Of a DNA stretch of 57,699 nucleotides, positions 38,462 to 46,210 are shown piece by piece. The notes under the pieces were generated by a model that worked only from the letters and a program-made list of their open reading frames with translations, ran no database searches and had not been told where the DNA came from. This DNA is from an uncultured Pelagibacteraceae bacterium (lineage in GTDB: Bacteria; Pseudomonadota; Alphaproteobacteria; Pelagibacterales; Pelagibacteraceae): positions 1 through 57,699 of the forward strand of contig CABXYN010000006.1 of assembly GCA_902516395.1 (NCBI GenBank), given 5' to 3'. Each line of letters starts with the position of its first letter. The first letter of the stretch is position 1. The position numbers were made by a program, and so were the translations under genes.

Positions 38462-39405
38462 TAATTCAATTTTCCTGGGATTTTAAATGTTACGTCTTCT
38501 TTTACTATTTTTACTTCTTCAATTTGTACAGTAAATTCTTTTTTAATATTATCTATAAATTCTTTAACCAAAACTTCAGGTGCTGATGCGCCTGACGAAA
38601 TACCTATGGTTTTGCATTTAGAAATTTTTTCTATAGGAAAAATACTTTCTGAATGTATCAATTCAGCATCAATGCAACCATTATTTTTAGCAACTTCAAC
38701 TAATCTTACTGAATTTGAAGAATTTCTACTACCTATAACAAAAAAATTATCACAATCTTTAGCTATTTTTTTTACAGCTGCTTGCCTATTTGTTGTTGCA
38801 TAACAAATATCATCTTTCTTAGGTTCGTGAATATCTGGAAACCTTTCTTTTAAAACATTTATTATATCTCTAGTATCATCAACAGATAAAGTTGTTTGAG
38901 TTATATAAGCAAGTTTTTCATTTTGTACTCTTTCAAACTTTTGAGCATCTTCAATTGTTTCTATTAAATCGATTTTTCCATCTTGGAGTTGACCCATAGT
39001 TCCAATAACTTCAGGATGATTTTTGTGACCAATAAGTAAAATATGTATATCTCTCTTATCTAGATTTTCTGCCTCTCTGTGAACTTTCGAAACCAAAGGG
39101 CATGTAGCATCAACAAAAATCATATTCAAATTTGTTGCTTCTTCTGGTACTGATTTTGGGACCCCATGAGCAGAAAAAATTACTGGCCTTGTTTTGTCAG
39201 TAATTTCCTCAATCTCCTCGACAAATATAGCTCCGATCTTTTTTAAACTATCAACTACGTGCTTATTATGGACTATCTCATGACGCACATAGACTGGTGC
39301 ACCGTATTTTTCTATACTTTTTTTAACAATCTCTATAGCTCTATCAACACCTGCGCAAAAACCTCTTGGAGCCGCTAACATTATTTTTAAATGCTTATTT
39401 TTCAT
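38461..39405 (-). CDS. ispH: 4-hydroxy-3-methylbut-2-enyl diphosphate reductase (IspH)
   Basis: The last step of the MEP pathway, giving IPP and DMAPP; a 4Fe-4S enzyme. 314 residues. Cluster Cys residues lie in PRGFCAGVDRA (residue 16), DATCPLVSKVH (about 100) and DICYATTNRQ (about 198). IFSAHGVP and SSGASAPE complete the family set. It is directly behind the retinal operon genes and overlaps the small membrane gene, so precursor supply and retinal synthesis share a transcript if the run is an operon. Confidence 0.97.
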   Translation of the reverse strand: MKNKHLKIMLAAPRGFCAGVDRAIEIVKKSIEKYGAPVYVRHEIVHNKHVVDSLKKIGAIFVEEIEEITDKTRPVIFSAHGVPKSVPEEATNLNMIFVDATCPLVSKVHREAENLDKRDIHILLIGHKNHPEVIGTMGQLQDGKIDLIETIEDAQKFERVQNEKLAYITQTTLSVDDTRDIINVLKERFPDIHEPKKDDICYATTNRQAAVKKIAKDCDNFFVIGSRNSSNSVRLVEVAKNNGCIDAELIHSESIFPIEKISKCKTIGISSGASAPEVLVKEFIDNIKKEFTVQIEEVKIVKEDVTFKIPGKLN

Positions 39406-39568
39406 TTTCTTCTTTCTTAAAAAAAGGAATTAAAAAGATAATACAAGCAATAAGAAAAAAAAGGCTACCAAACATTGCCCAAAAACTTCCTATACTTGAT
39501 ATAATAAAACCTAATGCAGAAATAATAAATAAAATCCATCCAATTAAATTAATTTTTTTATTGCTCAT
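39395..39568 (-). CDS. Small membrane protein between blh and ispH
   Basis: 57 residues from ATG 39568, with two tight helices (INLIGWILFIISALGFIISS, then FWAMFGSLFFLIACIIFLIPFF) and a charged tail. The start overlaps the end of blh by 11 nt, with GGAAAA just upstream, and the end overlaps ispH by 11 nt, so it is firmly embedded in the operon. A TTG three codons earlier is less likely. The function is unknown. Confidence 0.65.
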   Translation of the reverse strand: MSNKKINLIGWILFIISALGFIISSIGSFWAMFGSLFFLIACIIFLIPFFKKEENEK

Positions 39569-40451
39569 TTTTTCCAATTAAATATTCGAGCAATATATGT
39601 GGAAAAGTTAATGAGGCCAATCCAATAAAAATTACTCGATATATAGTTTCATTAAATTCGTTATAATTATTAAGAATTGATATTGAAACAACATATCCAA
39701 AAATTGTTAAAATTGTTAGTGGAAGGGCTTTTTTAATGAATATTGGTAAACCTTTTGTCAAATTTTTATTTATTTCTCTAATCAAAGAAATCGAGTGCCT
39801 GATAGAATGTAAAAAGCAAAAGTAAATTGTAAAAGCAATTATTGGATTAAGAAAATAATTTAGGATTAATATTGATAAATAATCCATTAATAATAATGAC
39901 TTTGCCTCGATACTTTTGTTTAACGATAAAATAATTCCAGAAATTAAAGATAGTAAGATAAATATGAATAATATCTCGTTAGATATTATTAAATTATTTG
40001 AAATATAGAAATTTAATGTCTCGAATATTGTCAGTGTCTCTTCTTTGTGGAAAAATAAGGGTGTGGTAATTACTAATGATCCTTTTAAAAAATAAATTAA
40101 TTCAAACTTTTCTTTTTGATTAATAAATTCAGAGTCCTCTTTACCAAAATGATAAGCAGCTATAATTAAAAATAAGAAAAGTAAAGATTTTGGAAATATT
40201 AACCAAATCAATATTATAACTGTACCAATAAGTAAATAACTCAAATAAAAAATACCCATTGATTTATATCCAAAATATTTAATCAGTTTTTTACCTTTTA
40301 TATGATCCAGAGAACCATGAGATATTCCAATTGTTAAAATTAAAAAAAGCGAAATTAGTAAGAAACTGCCTTCTCTCAGGTATTTTATTCCAGATAAAAG
40401 TATACATAAATTAAAAAAAATTAAAGAGTGGTAAAAATTAATTCTAATCAT
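39558..40451 (-). CDS. blh: Beta-carotene 15,15'-dioxygenase, Brp/Blh family
   Basis: Cleaves beta-carotene to two retinal molecules, the chromophore of proteorhodopsin. 297 residues, an integral membrane protein with about eight helices. The iron-binding His pattern is visible in GISHGSLDHIKG (about residue 44), AAYHFGKEDSE and FLHSIRHS (about 215). It lies in crtI-crtB-crtY-blh order on the minus strand. The rhodopsin gene itself is not in the window. Confidence 0.93.
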   Translation of the reverse strand: MIRINFYHSLIFFNLCILLSGIKYLREGSFLLISLFLILTIGISHGSLDHIKGKKLIKYFGYKSMGIFYLSYLLIGTVIILIWLIFPKSLLFLFLIIAAYHFGKEDSEFINQKEKFELIYFLKGSLVITTPLFFHKEETLTIFETLNFYISNNLIISNEILFIFILLSLISGIILSLNKSIEAKSLLLMDYLSILILNYFLNPIIAFTIYFCFLHSIRHSISLIREINKNLTKGLPIFIKKALPLTILTIFGYVVSISILNNYNEFNETIYRVIFIGLASLTFPHILLEYLIGKNEQ

Positions 40452-40456
40452 TTAAT

Positions 40457-41521
40457 TTAAAAAAGTGCTTTAATAAAAATCCATTTAGGCATTTTTAATA
40501 TTATTGATAAATCTTCAAATAAATTACTTCTATTCGACAAAAATTTTATAATAGTATTAGATTTATTATTAAACATCCTAAAAAAAATATTTGGCATTTT
40601 GCTTGGATTATTTTTTAGAACTTTTAAAAAAATATTGTCAAGAAATTGATATTTTTTTTTAATTTGAAAAGTTTTTAATTTACTAATGTTTTCGATATTT
40701 TCTCTTATATATTTACTTTGTTCTTGAATATTTAGAAAAGTATAACCAGTACTTAACCTTGTCATACCACCAGCTGTTCCAATATTAATTTTATTTTTTA
40801 CTTGGTCAATTATTGGGTAAAAAAGAGGTATAGCACCCACTTCTTTGTATGTAATCTTAAAATCTTTTATTTTTAGATTATTTTCAATATATTCTTTAAT
40901 TTGCTGATCATAATCTTTTTGGGAATCGTCATTCATTTCTGATAACCAAGTTGTTTCAACTAATGCTGTCTTTTTTGAGTATGGAAGTGTATAAAAAAAA
41001 TGAACACTTCCTCTCTGTTCACAATCAAAATCCATTAGATTCATCATTTCTTCGTCAAAAAATTCATTTTTTGTCTCTATTTCTACCCCACAGAAATGTT
41101 GCCAAAGACCAGAGTTTTGATTAACTAAATTTGGAACACTATTAAATACTAAAGAGTTATCAAAATTTATATTTTGATCATTTTTGTGAAAGGAAATATT
41201 TTTATTTTCTTTTAATTTGTTGTTTATCTTCTCGTAAAATAACCCACTATCAATACTTTGATACTGATAATTATTGCACTCTAGATGTCTAGTTTTTTGA
41301 GGCACATTTATGGAGAAATGTTTCCAATTTTTTTTTACACAATCCTCAAAATTATGTGGAAATGTTTTCCAAAAAGACCAAGTTTTATCTTTTTTATATT
41401 CATCTCTTGGCTCAATAATAGCTAAAGTTTTATTTTTTAACTTATTATTGATCTCTAATTCATATGCTAAAGATAATCCTGCGCAACCACCACCAATTAT
41501 GATAAAATCAAAATCTTTCAT
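40457..41521 (-). CDS. crtY: Lycopene beta-cyclase
   Basis: Cyclises lycopene to beta-carotene. 354 residues. The N-terminal dinucleotide motif is DFIIIGGGCAGLSLAYEL, followed by DKTWSFWKTF. GTAGGMTRLSTGYTF (about residue 249) is the CrtY signature. It overlaps crtB by 14 nt and lies 5 bp before blh. Confidence 0.95.
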   Translation of the reverse strand: MKDFDFIIIGGGCAGLSLAYELEINNKLKNKTLAIIEPRDEYKKDKTWSFWKTFPHNFEDCVKKNWKHFSINVPQKTRHLECNNYQYQSIDSGLFYEKINNKLKENKNISFHKNDQNINFDNSLVFNSVPNLVNQNSGLWQHFCGVEIETKNEFFDEEMMNLMDFDCEQRGSVHFFYTLPYSKKTALVETTWLSEMNDDSQKDYDQQIKEYIENNLKIKDFKITYKEVGAIPLFYPIIDQVKNKINIGTAGGMTRLSTGYTFLNIQEQSKYIRENIENISKLKTFQIKKKYQFLDNIFLKVLKNNPSKMPNIFFRMFNNKSNTIIKFLSNRSNLFEDLSIILKMPKWIFIKALF

Positions 41522-42359
41522 TTAAATTTATTTCCCCACTAATTAATTCGTGTTCTTTATCTCTAAGGTGATTATGGTTTTTAATCAATGATAGTTTTAG
41601 CAAGTCATATATAGATAATAGTGTTTGAAATATTTTGCCACTAGTACTAACAAAAATTTTACCTGATTGGTTGTAATTTTGAATTGTTTGCTTTTTAATA
41701 ATATTTTTACCAATTTGCCTATAAACTCTTCTTGCTACTAAAATTGAAAATCTAAGATTTAATGGAATATCTTTTATTGAAGAAAAACTACTATCGTAAA
41801 ATAAATCTGCAGTAGCCAATGTTTCTTTTATATTTTCAAAATTATGTTTTATATAAAACCTTCGATTTTTAGAGTCCTCTATTACATCTCTAGAAATATT
41901 TGTAAGTTGCATAGCTATTCCCAAATCTACAGCCGATTTAAGAGAATTAGAGTTAGTGACATTTAAAATTTTTGCCATCATTAATCCAACAGTTCCTGCT
42001 ACTCTGTATGAATAAATTAATAATTCCTTTTTTGAATTTAATCTTATTTCATTTTGAATATCAGACTCCACACCATCAAATAAGTCTTCTACAATTTTTG
42101 TGGAAATATTATATTCATCCATTAATACCCACATATTTTTAATTATATGGTTCTGAAATTCTTTATTGATAAAGTTATTTTTAAAGTTTAAAAATCTTCT
42201 TAATTTAACATCAATTATACCTTCGTCGTCTGCTATATTGTCTAAAGTTCTACAAAAATCGTATAAATTAGAACATTTCAAATAAGTTTCTTTTGGAAGA
42301 AAAAAACCAGCCCAATTAAATGATTTTGCGTATATTGATAGAAAACTCTTTTTCTCCAT
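41508..42359 (-). CDS. crtB: Phytoene synthase
   Basis: Condenses two GGPP to phytoene. 283 residues. The two Asp-rich substrate motifs are FCRTLDNIADDEG (about residue 38) and TNISRDVIEDSKNRRFY (about 152). The start shares one base with the crtI stop. No crtE (GGPP synthase) is adjacent, so GGPP must be made from elsewhere in the genome. Confidence 0.95.
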   Translation of the reverse strand: MEKKSFLSIYAKSFNWAGFFLPKETYLKCSNLYDFCRTLDNIADDEGIIDVKLRRFLNFKNNFINKEFQNHIIKNMWVLMDEYNISTKIVEDLFDGVESDIQNEIRLNSKKELLIYSYRVAGTVGLMMAKILNVTNSNSLKSAVDLGIAMQLTNISRDVIEDSKNRRFYIKHNFENIKETLATADLFYDSSFSSIKDIPLNLRFSILVARRVYRQIGKNIIKKQTIQNYNQSGKIFVSTSGKIFQTLLSIYDLLKLSLIKNHNHLRDKEHELISGEINLNERF

Positions 42360-43816
42360 TACAAAATTTTGTCTAAGACTTTTGCTGAAGATAGTACTCC
42401 TGGCACACCTGCTCCAGGGTGAGTACCTGCTCCAACAAAATATAAACCATCAAAAATCTCTGATTTATTATGAAATCTAAAATAAGCTGATTGAGTAAAT
42501 TTTGGTTGAATAGAAAAACCTGAGCCATATTTCGTATTTAACTCTTTCTCAAAATAATCAGGAGTTAAGTAAAAATCCTCAACAATATTTTCACTTAGAT
42601 TAGGTAGTAAACTTTCCTCCATTTTTTTAATAACTAAGTTTTTCATTTTATCTCCCTCAATAGACCAGTCTATACCAGATTGGTTATTGGGAACTGGCAC
42701 CAACACATAAAAACAATCATGATTATCAGGCGCCATTGATTTGTCAGTAGCTGTCGGTCTATGTAAATAGTAACTAATATCGTCATTCAATCTTTTATTG
42801 TTAAAAATATCGTCCAAGTGTTCCTTGTACTTATCTCCAAATTTGATTGTATGATGTTCAACATCGTCGTAAACTTTTTTGGTTCCAAAATAATACACAA
42901 ACAAACCCATTGAATATTCCATTCTTTTCATTTTCCAATTAAAAATAGAATTACTACTATTTGTGTTTGCTAATTTTGAGTAAACAGCAGGTGGATCTGC
43001 GTTACAAATAACATTATCTGTTTCTATTTTATTCCCATTGTTTAGTTCAACCCCAGTTATTTTATCTTTATTTGATATGATTTTATTTACTTCGCAACCT
43101 TTTAATATTTTTATATTTTCTTCATTCATTAGTTTTTCCATGCCATTTATTATTTGACCAGTACCACCCATTGAATAATGAATTCCCCATTTTTTTTCTA
43201 AATATAAAATTAATCCATATATGGATGTTGTTGTGAAAGGATTACCACCTACCAATAGTGGATGCATACTAAGTAATCTTCTTAATTTTTCATTTTCTAT
43301 GTAAGAAGAAACCAAACCATAAACAGATTTATAACTCTTTAGATTAAATAAAGAGGGTATTTGCTTTAACATAAAAGAGGGTTTATCAAATGGGACATCT
43401 GATAATTCAGTGAAACCTTTATCAAAAATTTTTTTTGTAAAATTAACTAAATTTTTATATCCGTTTACATCTTTTTCGTTAATCTTTTTTATTTGATTAA
43501 CCATTTCTTCTTCATCACCAGAATAGTCAAACTTAAAACCATCTTCAAAAACAAATTGATACCAAGTTTTTAAAGATTTTATTTCTAAATAGTCTTTTGA
43601 ATTCTTGTCAAAAAGCTGAAATAATTCATCAATCAAGTAGGGCGCTGTTATCACAGTTGGACCACCATCAAATGTAAATCCATTTTTTTTAAAAACTCTT
43701 GCCCGTCCACCTAAATCTTTTTGTTTTTCAATCAAGGTTACATTATGGCCTTTAGCTTTTAACCTTAATGCTGCAGCCATACCGCCAAAACCTGATCCTA
43801 TTACTATCGAATTCAT
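42359..43816 (-). CDS. crtI: Phytoene desaturase
   Basis: An FAD-dependent four-step desaturase giving lycopene. 485 residues. The FAD motif is VIGSGFGGMAAALRLKAKGH, followed by EKQKDLGGRARVF. The C-terminal signature is LYFVGAGTHPGAGVPGVLSSAK. It is the first carotenoid gene and lies 44 bp after atpF, with no terminator between. That spacer contains TATAAA and TTACGT elements that could form a weak promoter. Confidence 0.96.
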   Translation of the reverse strand: MNSIVIGSGFGGMAAALRLKAKGHNVTLIEKQKDLGGRARVFKKNGFTFDGGPTVITAPYLIDELFQLFDKNSKDYLEIKSLKTWYQFVFEDGFKFDYSGDEEEMVNQIKKINEKDVNGYKNLVNFTKKIFDKGFTELSDVPFDKPSFMLKQIPSLFNLKSYKSVYGLVSSYIENEKLRRLLSMHPLLVGGNPFTTTSIYGLILYLEKKWGIHYSMGGTGQIINGMEKLMNEENIKILKGCEVNKIISNKDKITGVELNNGNKIETDNVICNADPPAVYSKLANTNSSNSIFNWKMKRMEYSMGLFVYYFGTKKVYDDVEHHTIKFGDKYKEHLDDIFNNKRLNDDISYYLHRPTATDKSMAPDNHDCFYVLVPVPNNQSGIDWSIEGDKMKNLVIKKMEESLLPNLSENIVEDFYLTPDYFEKELNTKYGSGFSIQPKFTQSAYFRFHNKSEIFDGLYFVGAGTHPGAGVPGVLSSAKVLDKIL

Positions 43817-43860
43817 AATTTGGATTTTATATTATTTTAAGAAAATGTAACGTAATTTAG

Positions 43861-44355
43861 TTATGAATTAATTTTTTTTAATTCAGTCTTTGCTTCTTCA
43901 AGATTTTTTTCAAACAGATTATCTAATTTAGATTTATCAACTGTAGTTGTTATAATTTTTTTCACTGACTCCAGTGCAATTTTGACAGAAGTATCTTTGA
44001 TTTCTTTAATTGCTCCCTCTTTCATCTGATTAATTTTTGTTTGAGTTAAATTCTTCTTTATTTCAGAAGATTTATGAAATTTTTCATTCATGCTTATAAC
44101 AAGTTGCTCAGACTCAGCTTTAGCTTGATCAAGGATCTTTTTGGACTCTCCTTCAACAGAATTGAGTTTAGCTTGAGCTTCATCTAAAAGTTTTTTTGAC
44201 TCAACTCTTAACTTTTCACTTTCATCGATTTCTTTTTTTATATCTCCTATCATTTTTGTTAGAAGACTATTTATATTCTGAGGTATTTTAAAATATACCA
44301 ATAGACCTATAAATATAAAAAACGATATTGCTACCCAAAAAGTTGCATCAAACAT
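43861..44355 (-). CDS. atpF: ATP synthase F0 subunit b
   Basis: Part of the peripheral stalk. 164 residues, one N-terminal helix (TFWVAISFFIFIGLLVYF) and a long charged coiled coil. It overlaps the b' gene by 8 nt. The split b/b' arrangement is typical of alphaproteobacteria. F1 genes are not in the window. Confidence 0.94.
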   Translation of the reverse strand: MFDATFWVAISFFIFIGLLVYFKIPQNINSLLTKMIGDIKKEIDESEKLRVESKKLLDEAQAKLNSVEGESKKILDQAKAESEQLVISMNEKFHKSSEIKKNLTQTKINQMKEGAIKEIKDTSVKIALESVKKIITTTVDKSKLDNLFEKNLEEAKTELKKINS

Positions 44356-44935
44356 CTTTTCTCTCTTTGTTTATTTTTGATTGGTCTTCTACAATTGCTG
44401 TTATGCTGCTACTATTTACTTCTACACCTATCAGCTCTTTTATTAACTCAGCTGATGTTTCAGCTGCTATTTTGTTTATTTTTTCCCTTGATTTCTGTTT
44501 AAGATCGGACAATTCCTTTTCTACCTCACCTATTTCCTCATCAAGTTCATTCTCTAATGTAGTCCTTTTTTTATTGATATCATCTAAAATCTTTTCTCTA
44601 GCCTCATTAAAGTAATTTTTAGCTTTATGTTTACTATCTAAAATAATCTTTTCATATTCGTCTATTTTTTTTTGACTTTCCTTTTTTTGTTTATCTGCTG
44701 TCTCAATATTTTCAAGTATTTGTGATTTTCTAGTTTCTAAGTTATCGCTAATCTTAGGCAAAATAACTTTAGTCAAAATAATAAAAAGTATTCCAAACGT
44801 GATGATAAGCCAGAAGATTTGAGAAATCCAAAACTCTGGATTAAGTTGAGGCATACCACCACTTTCAGCGGCAAATACTGTATTAAAACATGCAAAGCAT
44901 GTAACGAATAATAAAATAACTATTTTTTTTAACAT
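44348..44935 (-). CDS. ATP synthase F0 subunit b'
   Basis: Second peripheral stalk subunit. 195 residues with an N-terminal hydrophobic stretch resembling a signal peptide (LKKIVILLFVTCFACFNTVFA), a membrane helix around FWLIITFGILFIILTKVILP, and an acidic coiled coil of about 120 residues. It lies 3 bp after atpE and overlaps atpF by 8 nt. Confidence 0.92.
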   Translation of the reverse strand: MLKKIVILLFVTCFACFNTVFAAESGGMPQLNPEFWISQIFWLIITFGILFIILTKVILPKISDNLETRKSQILENIETADKQKKESQKKIDEYEKIILDSKHKAKNYFNEAREKILDDINKKRTTLENELDEEIGEVEKELSDLKQKSREKINKIAAETSAELIKELIGVEVNSSSITAIVEDQSKINKERKDV

Positions 44936-44938
44936 TAA

Positions 44939-45166
44939 CTAAAATGCAAATAAAATAATCAACGCAACTACTAGTCCAAACAATCCTGTTGCTTCAGCTA
45001 AAGCAAATCCTAATAACAAGTTAGGGAATTGTTTTTGAGCTGCAGATGGATTTCTCATAGCACCAGATAAGTAATTACCAAAGATAATTCCTATACCAAC
45101 TCCCGCACCTGCTAGTGCGATAGCTGCTAATCCTGCTCCTATCATTTTTGCTGCTTCTAATTCCAT
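44939..45166 (-). CDS. atpE: ATP synthase F0 subunit c
   Basis: Forms the rotor ring. 75 residues in two helices joined by a polar loop (RNPSAAQKQFP). The ion-carrying carboxylate is E58 in GFALAEATGLF. The sequence around it lacks the clear Na-binding polar set, so proton use is likely. An AGGAGG-type ribosome binding site precedes the start. Confidence 0.97.
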   Translation of the reverse strand: MELEAAKMIGAGLAAIALAGAGVGIGIIFGNYLSGAMRNPSAAQKQFPNLLLGFALAEATGLFGLVVALIILFAF

Positions 45167-45183
45167 TTTTCCTCCTTTTTTTA

Positions 45184-45918
45184 TTAATGGTGTAGATTTA
45201 ATGCATCATTTAAATAAATGCATGTTAAAATTGCAAATACATATGCTTGAAGAAAAGCAACTAGTATCTCCAAACCTGTAAGTGCAACCGAAAAACTAAG
45301 TGGAAGCCATCCACCTACAATTCCTAAGCTTATAACAAAGCCTCCAAATACCTTCATCATTGTGTGACCAGCCATCATATTTGCAAATAGTCTGACCGAT
45401 AAACTAATTGGTCTACTTAAATATGAAATAATCTCAATAACTACAATTAATGGAAGTAGAACCATTGGAACTCCACTTGGTACAAACAATTTTAAATATC
45501 CCAATCCATGTTTCATAAATCCAATAATTGTAACTCCAATGAAAATAAACGCTGCCAATACAAATGTAACTATAATATGGCTAGTGACTGTAAATGCGTA
45601 GGGTATCATTCCAAACATGTTACAAAAAAGTACAAACATAAAAAGTGAGAAAATAAATGAAAAGTACGGTTTTGCTTTTGATCCTGCTGTGTCACTAATC
45701 ATTTTGGCTACAAAGGAATAACTTAATTCTGATAATAATTGAAGTTTATCAGGTATTAGAGTTTTTTTCTTTGCTCCTAGATTAAAAATTATCAAAATAG
45801 CCAAAGAACTAATGACCATAAACAAACTTGCATTAGTGAAAGAAATGTCAACTGTGCCTAACTTAATTTCCGGACCAATCCGATAAACATTAAATTGGTA
45901 CATTGGATTTGATGCCAT
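45184..45918 (-). CDS. atpB: ATP synthase F0 subunit a
   Basis: The proton half-channel subunit. 244 residues, five to six helices. The essential Arg is in SVRLFANMMAGH (about residue 176), and ALTGLEILVAFLQAYVFAIL covers the conserved last helices. It is the second gene of the atpI-atpB-atpE-b'-b cluster. Confidence 0.97.
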   Translation of the reverse strand: MASNPMYQFNVYRIGPEIKLGTVDISFTNASLFMVISSLAILIIFNLGAKKKTLIPDKLQLLSELSYSFVAKMISDTAGSKAKPYFSFIFSLFMFVLFCNMFGMIPYAFTVTSHIIVTFVLAAFIFIGVTIIGFMKHGLGYLKLFVPSGVPMVLLPLIVVIEIISYLSRPISLSVRLFANMMAGHTMMKVFGGFVISLGIVGGWLPLSFSVALTGLEILVAFLQAYVFAILTCIYLNDALNLHH

Positions 45919-45927
45919 TATATTCTT

Positions 45928-46206
45928 TTATTTTTGTTGCATTTTTTTTGCTGATTTAATCACATTCATAATTCCTGCAATTACGCCTACAAAAAAAAAT
46001 ATTAAAATTAACCATGGCTTAGTACCAAACCAATTGTCTAAAATAAACCCAATAATTGTCCCAACAGCCACTGCAGCAACTAATTCTGTACTCATTTTAA
46101 AAGCATGACCCATTCCTGATGTTGAGGGTTCTTTGCTCTCAGAATATTTGGATTTTGCTTTGTTTTTTGCACTTTTAAGGCGAGTTTTAAAATCTTCCTC
46201 TTCCAT
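45928..46206 (-). CDS. atpI: ATP synthase protein I (AtpI)
   Basis: 92 residues with a charged N-terminus of about 35 residues followed by two helices (VAAVAVGTIIGFILDNWFG, then PWLILIFFFVGVIAGIMNVI). It matches AtpI/AtpQ, an assembly factor of the c ring. It starts 4 bp after smc ends, so the ATP synthase set is transcriptionally joined to smc. Confidence 0.92.
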   Translation of the reverse strand: MEEEDFKTRLKSAKNKAKSKYSESKEPSTSGMGHAFKMSTELVAAVAVGTIIGFILDNWFGTKPWLILIFFFVGVIAGIMNVIKSAKKMQQK

Positions 46207-46210
46207 TAAA

